Assembly (NCBI GenBank): GCA_036785705.1
Contig: JAWUZG010000070.1
Location: 3,049,001 to 3,113,000 of the forward strand
DNA from: Acanthornis magna
Taxonomy: Eukaryota; Chordata; Aves; Passeriformes; Acanthizidae
Reading direction: 5' to 3'
DNA: 64,000 bases
The notes under the pieces were generated by a model. The model was not told where the DNA came from. It saw nothing but the letters and a program-made list of their open reading frames with translations, and ran no database searches. How positions within the stretch are numbered: position 1 is the stretch's first letter; each line of letters starts with the position of its first letter. Below, piece after piece: positions 47,833 through 60,300 of this stretch. The position numbers were made by a program, and so were the translations under genes.

Positions 47833-50800
47833 GGACCTTAAATGAGCAATGCGTTATGCTAAAAGGTTTTTATTTCACCAGCTACTGCTTCTTTGGACTA
47901 TCTGATCAGCACACCCCTTGCTGGCAGGGAGCTCCAGGTGTGTGGTGGGCTGGATATGCTGGTACTGCTGGGAACAGCACTCTGATTCAGGACAGCATTT
48001 TTTGTGCCTGTTGTGTTTGTGCCTGATGGGTCCCAGTGATCTGAGGGTCTGATGTCTTTGTTTTGTGGGCAGCTGTGTTTTGAAGAGGTTTTTGGTCCAG
48101 CCAAGCAAAACTCCATGGAATGTTGTGGTGGTTAGTTTTATGTAATGCTGTTCAAGCAGAACTTGGGCCCTCAGTGATGCAGCCAAGAGCAGAGGCTGGG
48201 TGTTCACTAGACCCCTCTAGCAGCAGCACTGAGGGCTTTACTCTGACCCCTGTCTTTCCTAAGTAGTCCCGTGAAACTCACAGCTGTGACTTAAGGCTAG
48301 AACAAGGGCTGTTTGGCTCCAAGTGGTTACTGGTCACCAGTGGAGTCTGCAAAGCAATGGAGAGGAAATGGGCAAATGATCAGGTTTAATCAATCTTTCC
48401 ATCTCCATTAGGAATACTAACTAACCAGCCTTTAATGTGTACAAAACACTTCTTCTGTAGAAACTTAGTGAAAGTGCAGCTAAGTGATCATGCAATTATT
48501 GTAGAAACATAATTTTTAGTACAGTTGATGTAGTTGAGGACAATTCCTTTGGGTAAATGTTACTGTTGGTTAATTGAACAGAAACAGATAGATGCCAGTG
48601 CAGACCGCTTTTGGAAATTCCTCTGTTACAAACACCCCAAATCCCATGTATTGCTGCTTTCAGTACAAACCAACTGTACCAGCAGGTAGAGTTGGGGAAA
48701 AGCACCTTCCAAAAGCCGTTTGGTTGGTTACTGTTCATGGCAGAATTTCTCACACTGACTCTTGAACTATGTGCTCTGGATTGCTGTTTCAGATTAGGTT
48801 GTGTTCCAGCTGGAATGTAGCTCTGATCCTGCTTTGTAATTCTCAAACTGGATCGGAGTACTGTGGGAAAGACAACAAATGAGGAAGTCGGGGGTTTTTT
48901 TGCTGGTTTTGGGCCCTAGGTCTCTGAGGTGTTTGTTACTCTAGGCCTTTATCGGTAAAGGATGATTGTGCTCCTTTATGTCAGTCTGGTTTCTGCTGTA
49001 GCCCAGGGGTGCTGCTTAGTCAGCATTTCTCATGCTCATGGCTCTTAGTGCTTTGGGCTTCTAAGCAAAGTTCATACCTAGGAGCTCTTGTCCTTAAACA
49101 TTCACCTGCAGCACTAGTTCATGAACTGCTTTTCTCTTTCTGAATCTCTTATTTATAAGATAGTCCCAAATAATTGGTGGCCCTAAGCGGTACCTGGGAT
49201 GCCTCTAGTGAGGCTTCCTGTCTGTCTTCTCTGAACAGACAGAATCTAAATTCCCTGGGCTGTGTCCTTGTGGCATTTTCACTGTCCTTATTCAAGTATT
49301 CCATTCCTGTTGCTCAGACCTTGTGGCTGTTTTGGTGATGACTCAAGTGATGTGTCTCAGGTTACTGTAAGCAGTGGGGTTTTACTGTGGTGTTTACATG
49401 GCTGTTGTGACATCAGGATGAGTAAAAGAAAAGGCTTGTCGCCTGAATGCTACTCGGTGTGGTAGAGGTGGCTTTGGAGTACCAAGTTCCTTGGCTGCAT
49501 ATATGTGTTTTATATATCATATATTTGCCTGTGTACCTCTAATGGGGTGGGAAAGAAAGTACGGTAATGGTGGGAAATTATTTAGTGCTGCGTGAAGTTA
49601 ATTGCTTCTAATCAGTGCTTACAGTCGTCTGGTTTTATGGGAGACAACAAGCCTTCATTGGATGTGCTCATTAGCCATCCTGTAAATCACAGGGATGCTC
49701 TGGCATGTCCCGTATTGTGTGCCCATTAGCTGGGTTGCATTTCCATGTAGCTGTGAAAAAGGAGTGGTAGGCACTGGGATGGGGCTGGATTTGAGTCTCC
49801 TCTTAAGGTCCCTTGTAACAATTTGCAAGTAGAAGTTGTTTCCCAGTTGGCTGCTTAAGCCTTGATGGGGGAGTTCCCTGGCTATGTTGGGTTCTGTGAG
49901 AGCAAATCAAGTGTCAGGAGCTGCTTTGCCGGCAGATGTGAAAATGCTGCTCAGGGTGCTGTGGTCATTGTATTGATACACAGTGTGAAAGTGCAGTCAC
50001 TCATCCTGGGGGAATCTCTGAGGCGCACCCCATCCTTAAAAAGATGAGCTTCAAAAACTCAAAAAGGAGCTTCTCCTTTTTGTTTAAGCAAGCAAGTTGC
50101 GTCAAAGAGCCTGTGTTCTGATGTCTTGATAAGAAATCAGTAGTGCTGATAAGAGGTTGTGTTTCCTCTGTTTGAGGACCAGGTTAAATAATGAGCTGGA
50201 GAACCTGCCTTCTGCAGCTGCAGAGGTGCCCTGTCCTCAGGCATCGCAGAGCCCTGCCAGGCCACGTACGTGCAGCAGCCTGATGGATGGGTGTGGGGTG
50301 ATGAATGGCATGTGCCTGGGCACCCATTAGAGCTCAGGCACTGCAGGAAGATTAATTGGGTCAGGTTGTGCCGGCATCTTTCAGGGCTCAACGTATTGGA
50401 CATTTATCTATCCATCTTCCACATCAGTTACAGCACTGTGTGCTCAAGTCAAGAAACATACGGGAGAGTTAGAATTGTGTGCAGATAGATGGGGGCTGTG
50501 GCTGTCTGCTGCAGCTCCTGCTGCCTGGGTATTGTGAGCTCAATGCCGGTGGGAATGGAGCCCACAGGAGGGTTTGTCTTGGATAGAAGCTCAGCTGCTA
50601 CATTCCTGGTAATTGTTAGTGTTTTCCCTTAAATCTCTCTACTCCCAACTTTCTCACCAGGTGGCAGCCTCCAGCATGCCAGACTGGGAACCTGGGGATG
50701 TGGGAATCTGAGCCTGGGTTGTAAATTAGGACAAGAAGGAGGGGGAAAAATCCAAAACCTAAGCCAGTATCTGCTTCTGGAGTTTTTAAATGTTCAGGTT

Positions 50801-50849
50801 TTTTGAAGCTTTTCAGAAGCTGCCACCAGGAGAAAGAGCAACTTGTTGA

Positions 50850-50862
50850 TTTTTTTTTTTTT

Positions 50863-50892
<30 letters not shown>
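50850..50892 (+). repeat. T15-AA-T26 tract
   Basis: Forty-three bases of T broken only by one AA. It is the longest A/T homopolymer region in the window, with no adjacent retroposon body recognised. Confidence 0.85.
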
Positions 50893-50893
<1 letters not shown>

Positions 50894-53800
50894 GTGCTTG
50901 GTTGGTTTCTTTGACATGCCGTTGGCAGCAGTTCTACCATCCTATGATTGTAGAAGCCAATGCATACAGCATGGGTGTACATGGCCTGCATCTCTTGAGT
51001 CTCTACTGAGGAGTGGAGGCACAGACAACTCTGCTGATTCCTTCAGCAAGAAGTCCATGGGTGGAGAATTGTGGTGTGGGTTGGGATAGGGTGGTGAGGT
51101 ATGCTGGAGACAGTGAAAAATGGGACAGCAAAAGGGAGCAGTGTCCAACAGCAATATATTTGATATAAAAAGTCACAACAAGAGAGAGAGGAGGATGAGG
51201 GTAGGGCACAGGGAGCTCACTGCCTGGATAACAGCAGGTAAGGAAGCTAATCTAGTCACCAACCAGTGAGGATTCCCAGGGAAGTAGAGAGATTAAGGAG
51301 GTAACAGTTCATTCTATTCTAGGTCTCTCATGTGCTTAGCTGTGTCTTTATAATTGATTAGCTCCCAAAAAATGTGCATGGACAGTTTGTTTACTCATGT
51401 ATCAGCTCTAATTACTTGGCTGGTCTGGGGTTGCTTAGAGCCTCAGCAGCAGAAGTAAAGCAGAAGGCAGAAATCCTAAATCCATATCTCACCACCTTTG
51501 TTGGATGTATGGGAAGCCAGCAGGTTGGTAGGTCTCTAGAAAACTGCACTATGAAGTGAAATTCCATGTAGGCCTAAAGAAAATACCTAGTTTGGTTCCA
51601 AGAGAGAAATGATGGAAGCATAGGAGATGGTAGTAACCATTTTGGAAGAATTGGAGCCTCTAGCCTGACTGTGAGGGGGTAGGGCTTGCAGGCTCACGGG
51701 ACAGCACTGTTTGGAGGATTCTCCCCCGGTTCTCTGGGTCCAGTGGATGTATTCATCTGTCTGTCTGCACTCGCAGGTACAAGGCTTCCCTTTCTAGCTT
51801 GGCCTAGAAGGATCACATGGCCACACATGGGGAATGCTTGTTCTTGGAGTGAGAGTTTTAAGCTTCTGAGCACTTTGGAAAATAAACTGCTTAAACAGTT
51901 GCATTTTTAGCAAATGACTGGGAAAGGTCCATCTGCCTAGTGGAGTTCATGTGTTGGTCCATAATACAGAATAGGGCAGGGAAAGATGGAAAGTTGCGGC
52001 ATCAAAGGTTTGCAAATAATGCTGTGGCTTCTGTATATGGATTCTTTTTCTGGCCAAGCTCACTCTCCCAGCCAAAAGCATTCAATATTAACATCTCTCC
52101 TGAGCTTCTGGGTTTAGCAAAGCTCTGGAGTTTCTTTTTTTTTTCAGCGGTTTTTTTTCCTGCCCGCCTGTCGGGCAGTCTGGACTCTTGGAGTGAATTC
52201 CTCTGCCTGTGTGTGCAGTGCTGCTGAGAGATGGCTGCCTGCACTGATGTGATGTCCCCGTCCGCTGCTCCTATTACATGCGTTTGCAGTTTAATAATTG
52301 CATGTGGATGGCAGAGTCAGTGCCAAGCCCTGCGCATCCAAAGTCATTTGGTGTAGGAGTCCATTACGCTCGTGGCTCGCAGTGATAAATTCCCTGCGAT
52401 GGTGGCAGCTCACAGCAGCCTCCTCTCATAATGGCATTCTGCTCTGGTTGGCAGCCTTCCCTGGGCAGGAGACACTGCCCTGAAATAGCACAAGATGAGA
52501 AGAACAATGGCTCTGCAACTCTGGAAGACCAAATCATGGAGGAATCAGTAATTCTTTTCCTGGGATTGTTGTGTTCTAAGGAAACTTGCAGAGGAGATGG
52601 CAACTGGGCATCTGGATATTCCCAAGGCAAAAAACCACGATGGACTAACACAAGATACCCATTCCTGAGCATGAGGGGCTGAATACTGTTCTCAAAATTA
52701 GATTAAAGGGTCCTATGTGTCCTACTGCAGGAGCTTCACAGAAGAACCCTTTGGAACTTGTTTTTAACAGGTAAAGGATGGAGCAGCTGGCAGTCTGGGA
52801 GGGCGACACAGATGACACATCTGAAATAGAAACAGCTTCCAATTCATGTACTCTGTCCAAATCCTTTCGGTTTTGGTGTATTGACCTCAGGAACAGCATG
52901 CTGACCCTTTGAAGGATTTGTGCCCCATTGATCCTAATCTAATTAAAGCAGTACTTGCTGCTCAGCATGGACCAAAGTGCAGCAGAGTCAATGTATGTCA
53001 GTAATTGAAGGATTTAGTTACTAGGTTGTAAAATAATAATTAAGAAAGCTGTCTCTAGTAGAAACAGTTGAGTGCAATGGGTAAAATACTGTTGGAGGAA
53101 GATCTTGATATACCAGTGCTGTTACCAGAGACATTTGATGCATTCTGCAAGGGATTTATACATGAGAAAGAGTTCCCAGGGAATGGCTGGAGGAGGGGTT
53201 TGTGCATGGACCAAAACATCTGATGGAGGACTTACCTTCCTTCTTCTCCTTTGTTTCTCATGAAGTCAGCCCAGTTATCCTAGATTCCAGGGTAGAAATC
53301 CACGTGAATTTGGGTAGGCAGGTTTTTGTTTGCAGACGTGTGGACTTAGAGCTCTGTCAGGCAAATGAAAATGTAGCTTTAATGATCAGGAAATGGTTAA
53401 TACTGCTGAACTCAGTAGATATCAGTCACCTGTAGGGTGTTAGGCTGCCTGCTTCCTAATTGTTAATGTTAATTGGCTGCTTATCTACTTGTATGGGGTA
53501 AGTGGTGGGGAGCTCCTGCCACAGACCCAGGCCCCCAGCTGCGAAGGGCTGGAAAAGGACAGTCCCTCCTGCCTCGTGGGCTGGTGTGAGGAAAATGAGT
53601 TCATGATCTGTGCCAGCCTTGAAAAAGGTAGCTGGATTCAGTGAAGGGAGTAGTGAGTTCCTGTGCTGACCATTTTGTGCAGGTCCCTTACCTGGGCCCT
53701 GGGTGAGGCACAAGAGTGCTGCAAAATTAAACACTTTGGCAGCTACGTGGGGTGTTTTTAAAGGCTGTTCTGCACACAGATGTGTGCAAAGCAGGCACAC

Positions 53801-56178
53801 TTTTGCTAGCCGGTTTATTACGAGTGTGGGTATTTCTTTTACTGGGTTATTCGCAAGTCCTTCGCTCCTGTCGTTTGCCCTTGACTGCGGTATAACCATA
53901 AAACATTTACTGCAAGGCCATGAAGAATCCATATGTCCGTGTGATCTGTCAGGCCACCAAGAAGCCAGGGCTTGTGAGGTAGCATAAGGATATCTGAAGG
54001 TGACACATGCTGTCATTTGATGAACAGAGATGCAGAAGGGGATTCTGGCAGCCACTACCTTGGCCTTGACAACTTGTGATGGTGACCAGGTGGGGTGTGT
54101 TATCTTAATAGTCTGGAGCTCTTGTGAATTATTTGCTGATAGATGTAAACAGCTGTTATTCTTGGTAATGGAAAGCAATTAGAAACATCTGTACTCTTGG
54201 CGATGAGTAATGCCTCCCATCTTCCCTGCTCCCAAGTGCCAATTGGAAATAACTACATCATCAGGATGGGCTGGCAACCCTCACTGCATTATGGCCTGGT
54301 TCGTACTGAGCTGTGAAGAACAAGAGGTGAGGCACGGTGGAATGAGCCTGTATCTGAGCTTGCTTGGGTTTGTTTCCCCCTTCAGGATGAGCAGAGGGAA
54401 GCCTGCCAGCCTGAAGGTAACTTGGTGTTCAGGAGCCTTGGGCTGGTATGGCTTCTGGAGCTGGAAGTCCAGATGAAGTTGTGGTGGCAATTTACACCCA
54501 AATACCATCCTAGATGGAACTGCAGGTGTCCCTGCAGCCTCAACCAGCACATATGTCTGTCTCGGGGCTTGCTGACAGCTGGAATGAGGTCCTGGTTCAG
54601 AGACACTTGAGTAAAGACCAGGAGAAACCCGAGAGCTCGGGGTCTAGCAGCTCTAGGAGGGCTTCTCAGATGCACTCAGAAGGCCCTGGCAACAAACATT
54701 AACTACTGACAGTGAAGTGTATTGTGCAGGGAGGCTTTTCTTGGCTCTCAGTACCCTCTGAGGTGTGTTGTTGAAGAAAACATGGGCTGGAGTCTCCCAA
54801 GTTGTCTTTATTCCTCCTTGTAAATTACAAAAAACTCACTGTGGCTTCCTGTGCCTTCTGAATCATAAAATTACACCCTTCATGTCCTCAATTGGGACTA
54901 GATGAGTTGTGTTTAGCAAAATGAAAAATAGGGATAATTTAATATAAAAGCCTTAGCTTTCAGTATTTTTAATGTGTGATTTTTGTGAAGAAATGGGACT
55001 GATAGAGCTGGATGGGTTGGTAGAGTTTGGTCTGTTATGGATTTTTTTTACTTTTAGTTGACTGTTTGTTTGTCTCTGTTATTTAAAAATAAAACTAAAG
55101 AGGGTATATCAGAGGGCACTTCCCTGTTTGTTAACTGCATAAGATACCTTTTTCTTCCTGACAATTCTTACTGGTTTCTTCAGAGGTTTTTTGTTTTGTT
55201 TTTTTCCTCCTTGGGTTTTTTTCAGAGTGAGTGTTAACTTGTTTTCTTTGTTTTTCTTTGTCTTCTTCTTGTTACTGTTTTCATTGTGCAGAAGTGCATA
55301 ATTTTATGTCTTTCGCATGGTTTTAAAACAAACAAATTACGAATTTCCTGGTTGTAGCATCTCTGTAGCACCCTGGTTAATAAATTGCAGGCTGCTGTCA
55401 GAATGGGATGGATCTGTTCAGTTCCTGAATTGTAGTTTATAAGTTGGGAAAAAGTACTAAATGGGCAAAAGTCTCTGAAATGGACAGCAGAGGGGTACAG
55501 CAGGTTTCTTGCTGTATCAGTTCATTCTCACAGGCTGTGTGGATTAATTCCCCCACCAAATGAAGAAAAGCAGGGAAGTAATTAACGCATGAGACAGAAA
55601 ATATGAAGTGCGATTCTGTGCAGAGGCATTTCATGCTTTATTGGTTTCATGAGAAGGCTGAGGTGCCAGAACAATAATTAATATGTTGCAAGAAGACAGA
55701 ATAGATATCTTATGCAAGGTCAGGGCATTTGTTGGCTTTGTGAGAGGAAGAATTGTACTGAAACATGTGGTACTTGCAACACGCAGAAGCAGTAGCTGGG
55801 CTTTTATAGTCCCTCAGTGTTGGGTGGATGGCCGCAGGGATGCAGGTGTGGATGGTGTTGGAACAGGCTGTTCCCTGATGCTGCTAGCTGGGCCTGACAG
55901 AGCAGCTGTTTTCCTGGGGCTGCTGCTCAGGGGGCATTTCCGAAGGACTCCAGAGTGTCAGAACGGCCATACGTGGGTGTGGTGGTTTTGCTTGGCCCAG
56001 TTTTTGCCAGTGGATAGGATGGGGTACAAAGATGGCTCCTGCATGTCCTGAGTAAAGATTCTGGAAATTTCTCCACCATGTCCAGCAGAGCCAATCTCTG
56101 ATGGCTCTGAAGATGATGGACATGCTGTTGGCCAAACCTGGGCCAATTAGAGATGTTAGTTATGCCTCTGTGAAAACA

Positions 56179-56185
56179 TATTTAA
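56179..56185 (+). promoter_or_regulatory. LTR TATA-like box
   Basis: TATTTAA lies about 200 bases into the LTR, just before AGAAGAAATC. In related LTRs this position is the promoter at the U3/R border. Its activity today is unknown. Confidence 0.4.
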
Positions 56186-56711
56186 GAAGAAATCAAAACA
56201 TTGTGAGCACGCACTTCTTTTTAGCCAGAGGAGGAGGTGAAAATATGTGAGGGAAACAACATGGAGGCACCAAGGTCAGTGGAGAAGGTGGGGGAGGAGA
56301 TGCTCCAGACGCGGGAGCTGAAAACCCTCTGCCAGCCGTGGTGAAGACCATGGGGGAGCAGGTGGTCCCCCTGCAGCCCATGGGGTCCAGGGGATGCAGA
56401 GAAACCCCCACAGCCTGTGGGGAGGTGCCCACGCCAGAGGAGCAGGTGGATGCCTGCAGGAAGCTGTGATCCAGTGGGAGTCCCAGAGACTGAGAGTTGC
56501 AAAGGCCTTGCAGGAGAGAGAGGCCTTGCTCCCAGGATGGAAACAGCCTGGCCTCGGCTTGGAAGTCTGCAACTTATGGACAGAAAAATCTCATACTTCA
56601 GCAAAAATTTGGGCGGGTTTTGTGGCTCGTGATATTGGACCCATGCCAAAGAAATTTGCAGAGGACTGTGTCTCGTGGGAGGGACCCCATGGCTAAATAG
56701 AGGACTCTTCT

Positions 56712-57115
56712 CCCTGCTGGACTGACCCTGACCAAAGAAAAGCCCTCATACCCTGCCCCCACCCGAGATGTGTTGGTTAGAAGGAGGGAGGGAGGAGGTG
56801 AGCTGAGAAATGGTGTCTTAATGGGGGGGGGAGGGGGGGTGAGTAGAGAAGCAGCGTTTGTAGCAGAATTGTGGTGATGGACTAAGAGAAGCCACATACC
56901 TTGCCCCAGCCCGGATCTGTTGGTTGGATGGAGGGAGGGGAGTGAGTAGAGAAACAGTGTCTGTAGCAGAATTGTGGTCATGGACTGACTAAGAGAAAAA
57001 AAAACCCCACACCCTGCCCCGGAGTTGTTGGTTAGTTGGAAGGAGGGAGGGGAGTGAGCTGAGAAGCGGCACCTTAAGAGGGAAGGGGAGTGAATGAAGA
57101 AACGGTGTCTTAAGA
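56712..57115 (+). repeat. Tandem repeats inside the LTR
   Basis: Three degenerate copies of a roughly 100-bp unit. The word GTTGGTT followed by a GGAGGGAGG run recurs at 56772, 56919 and 57026, and GTAGCAGAATTGTGG recurs at 56860 and 56963 (103 bases apart). Each copy also has a 'ggact...aagagaa...ccctgcccc' part. A G9-A-G7 insertion-like run lies in the first interval. The repeats account for about 30% of the LTR's length. Confidence 0.75.
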
Positions 57116-57157
57116 GCTTATTTTTACCTCTCATTTATCCTCCGACTCTCTTAGGTT

Positions 57158-57163
57158 AATAAA
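57158..57163 (+). terminator. LTR polyadenylation signal
   Basis: AATAAA in the context GTTAATAAATCAC, 180 bases before the LTR end and on the same strand as the TATA-like box, as expected for the R region. Confidence 0.6.
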
Positions 57164-57348
57164 TCACTTTGCAACTTTAAGCTCTCATGCCTGCATTGCA
57201 CTGTTTGTGCGTCCTCCTTATCAGTGGTTTTATCTCAACTCATGATTCCCGTGTGTTTTGTGTTAGTTTTTCCCTCTGCATAGCTGCAGCAGGAGAGAGC
57301 ATAGAGAGCAGACGTCGTAGGTGCCTGGCATTTACCCACGACAGTGGG

Positions 57349-60300
57349 AATGAGTACAGAAGAGGTTTGTACAGGCACACTCTGAATTCTGGTTAAAACA
57401 TGAGTGGTTCTTGTCCTTCCTCCCTCCTGGGTTCCAGTAAAACCAGGACAAGTAACTTGTGCATACTGCATCTCCACGCACAGCAGGGTGAAATTCCCTT
57501 GTGATGCTTTGCAGTGCTGAGCTACCCCCATGGGGATGCTTCAGATCCTGGTGAATCAAGTAAAAGGTGGTTTCTTGGTTTCAGATTATCTGCAAGGAAG
57601 AGGGAAGTATTCAGGTTTCCTTGTCCTTTGGTGCTTTGGGGATAGGTGGGTGCATAGTTCATATCCGTGCCGTGTTCCTTGAGGTTTCAGAGGGAGCCAG
57701 CAAAAGGCCTTCCTTTTGTAAGTGTGATGTAATGAAAAGAGGGATGTGGAGGAGGTGGGGCTGGCTCTCTCGGCAGGGATCTTGGAACAGCACCTGTGAG
57801 CATCCTTTGATTATTCTCTGGAGCACCACTGGCCATGGTATCCCTGCACAGTGGGGTGTGCGCTAATGTAGAGAGCAGGTGGGTGCTGGCCAGGGCAAAG
57901 AGAATTTGAACGCCAGCCCTGGCTTGCAGCTGGGTTGCAAAAGTTGGGAGCTGATGGGCAGCGTTGGGGGAAGAGCACAAGTTGTACGGATCGATGTAGC
58001 TGTCCTGAGCACCGGGGTTTGATCAGCATGACCACGGTTGTATGCCAAGGACAGCTGCTGGATGAAGGATTAGGATGGGCTCCAATTGCTGGGGTTTACT
58101 TTACAGATGTCATAAAAAGGCCTTCTTCAGACCTGTTCATTCCTCCAGTGCTGCTTTTCCAGATGGGAATTACAGAGCAAGATTCAGTGAAATCTGCTTC
58201 TGTGTTATTTAACAGAAAAGAATTATAGTAACCTTTTCTAATCCTTTCATTTCAGGTTTGATTTACCTGCTATACTTTGATCAGAAATTTGTGTAGTTTT
58301 ACAGGATTAGGTATTTTCATGTCCAGTTGTGGAATGAGTGTAGTGTATAAAAAATTCTATGATTATTGTATTTTGAAAGCTGGGATTAACCTGTGATTCT
58401 TGATTAAAAAGATATTGTACAGGATGGGGGTGGGTTCTGAGATTGTTGCTTAGCTTGTGTCCCTTCTAGTCTGGAAGAAAGCAAAAGTGATGGTGTTTTC
58501 CAGGCGGTATGTTCAGCAGAGCAGAGAAATTTGGAGTTCAGGAAGGTAGAATTGTTTTCACTTACTTAAACACTTGAGAATTTTCTTGTGAATAAGCAAA
58601 ATGGTTGGTAACAACTAGGTCTTTGCTTACTGTGTCTGATACTGGAAGGTGGCGGTGCTGAATCTGTGTCTGCTCTCATGGTTCGTAGTTCTGCTGAGGG
58701 TGGCATCAGCCTCCTCCAAGCTGGGGACTTCAATATCCAGTAGAAAGCCCCTCGTTAAGGCCAAAGGTGATTGATGTTCAGCAAGTCTTAGCAAAAAGCC
58801 AGGTTTGTGCAAGCTGCGTTTTTCCACCTTGCTGCAAAATGGCAAGGAAGGCAGTTCTTAAAGCAGCCCTTAGACACAGGTAGAAGAAAGGTGCCATGAG
58901 GGACAGGATTACCTGCCACAGGCTGCCTCCCACAGCCAGATGACTGAAGGGATGGTGTGGAATCATATGGACACAAGGAATACTTTCATATGTGTGCTTA
59001 ATATACAAATACATTTTAAAAGCCTAAATGTTTATATTGTCCATAGCATTGTCTTCAACCTGGTAGAGAAGTGTTTGGACTGCTGTATTTTACATAGAAA
59101 TAAAGAATAAATCCACAAAATGTGCTCTATTTCAATTGAAATCCACCTGAAAGTCTTTATTGATTCTGCTGCCATTCCCCCCTTGAGTAAATAATGCAAG
59201 TAAATGGTACAGGTCTACTTTGCTTAAGACTAATGTAGGAGTTTTGGTGATGTGATGCTGTGGTGGGTAACCATGGGCTGCATGAGGACTGGATTTGTTC
59301 TTGCTCACCCTTTTTAGAGAACAACCAGCATTTATGAGGGAAAAGGTTTTGTAGGTTTGTAAATGTATCAAGGGCAGTCCTGCCTTCAAGATCAAGGCAC
59401 TGCCTAGTGCAGCAGGAAGGAAAGCTACTTTTTCCGGTGGGCAGCTTGTTGAGGAAAGGGCTCCAATGGCTAGATTTCCCTTGAAAAACAGCTTTGTGCT
59501 TTTTTTCCCCTTAAAGCTGTTGTCTGGGTAGGGCTGCTAACTGCAGATAACACAGTCCTGTTGTGGTTGCAGGAGTCAAGGGATGAAGATGGAATTGTTT
59601 TTCCCCATGCTGGGTAGAAAAGATGTGGTCCCATGAAATCATTCTGGAGAAAATGGGAATTGAGGGCAGGCTGGAGTTGTGTGCTACCAAATGATACAGT
59701 CCTGGCTGAGCTGGAGCATAGCGTGCAAAATCAGAGCAGAAGTTCCAAATGGCAATTATCAGGCAGCTTGGTTAACTCTCTCTTCCTTAGGAAATCACTC
59801 TCGGGATTATATGGTCTCAGGAAAGATTAGCAAAGCTGAGGAATCTTCAGGTTGATAAATAGGAAGATTAGATGGAAACAGTGGGAAAGCTACTTAGTAC
59901 TGAAGTCTTTGCCCTGAGAGCCAAAAGAAAAGCTTTTAACTAAGCGCATTTGGAAGGAACAAGCCTGAAATTGCAAGAAAAGATGGCATAAGGAGGCAAG
60001 ATGACAGCTGGAACCCAAAGGAGCTTTTAGTTGCTTCTCCTTGCCATTAATGGCAACTTAGCAGGAACTAGTACCAGGAACAGACAGTGCACCATAACCC
60101 TGACTGCTGCTGTAACTGAGACTATGCACAGGCTTAGCCTCCGTGGCAGGAGGCTCTGGGGGTTAGGGGAAGGACCAAACCTGGGTTAGGCTGGAAACTG
60201 TGGCTACTGAATCATACAGCTGAGATCCCTGATGCAGCAAGAGACAAGTTTCTGTTCTCTATTCACAATGGCAGCCTGCTTGCAAGGGTGTTCTGGGCAG

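Larger units (their letters stand above)
45451..55972. other. Unique non-coding DNA
   Basis: No supportable gene. Beyond the CR1 piece at 47.7-47.8 kb and the T-rich tract at 50.85 kb, I see only short homopolymers (pyrimidine tract at 45727-45752, T-rich 52132-52161, A/T-rich TATATA near 49500). The 240-codon minus-strand frame at 53456-54178 begins at a TTG codon and is rejected. Confidence 0.5.
55978..57343 (+). mobile_element. Solo LTR of an endogenous retrovirus, with target-site duplication
   Basis: It begins TGTGGTGGTTTTGC and ends CCCACGACA, obeying the TG...CA rule. GTGGG is duplicated exactly at 55973-55977 and 57344-57348. The start, the 'gccaatctctgatggctc' segment, the TATTTAAGAAG box region and the 'tatctcaactcatgattcccgtg' and 'gtgcctggca' 3' parts agree with my memory of a passerine LTR family (TguLTR5-like); the name is from memory. 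At 1366 bp it is long for an LTR, partly through internal tandem repeats. No primer-binding site or gag/pol sequence follows, so the internal region has been lost by LTR-LTR recombination. A 5-bp duplication suits ERVL-type integrases. It encodes no protein. Confidence 0.85.

Noticed and set aside
53456..54178. 240-codon minus-strand open frame, the longest in the window
   Set aside because: It begins at a TTG codon, has no recognisable domain, no splice context and no promoter signal. One frame of this size is plausible by chance given six frames over 64 kb.
54386..54416. 31-base micro-exon between a good TTTCCCCCTTCAG acceptor and GAAG|GTAACT
   Set aside because: The donor is poor and the length is insufficient. 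Such pairs are expected by chance in 64 kb.
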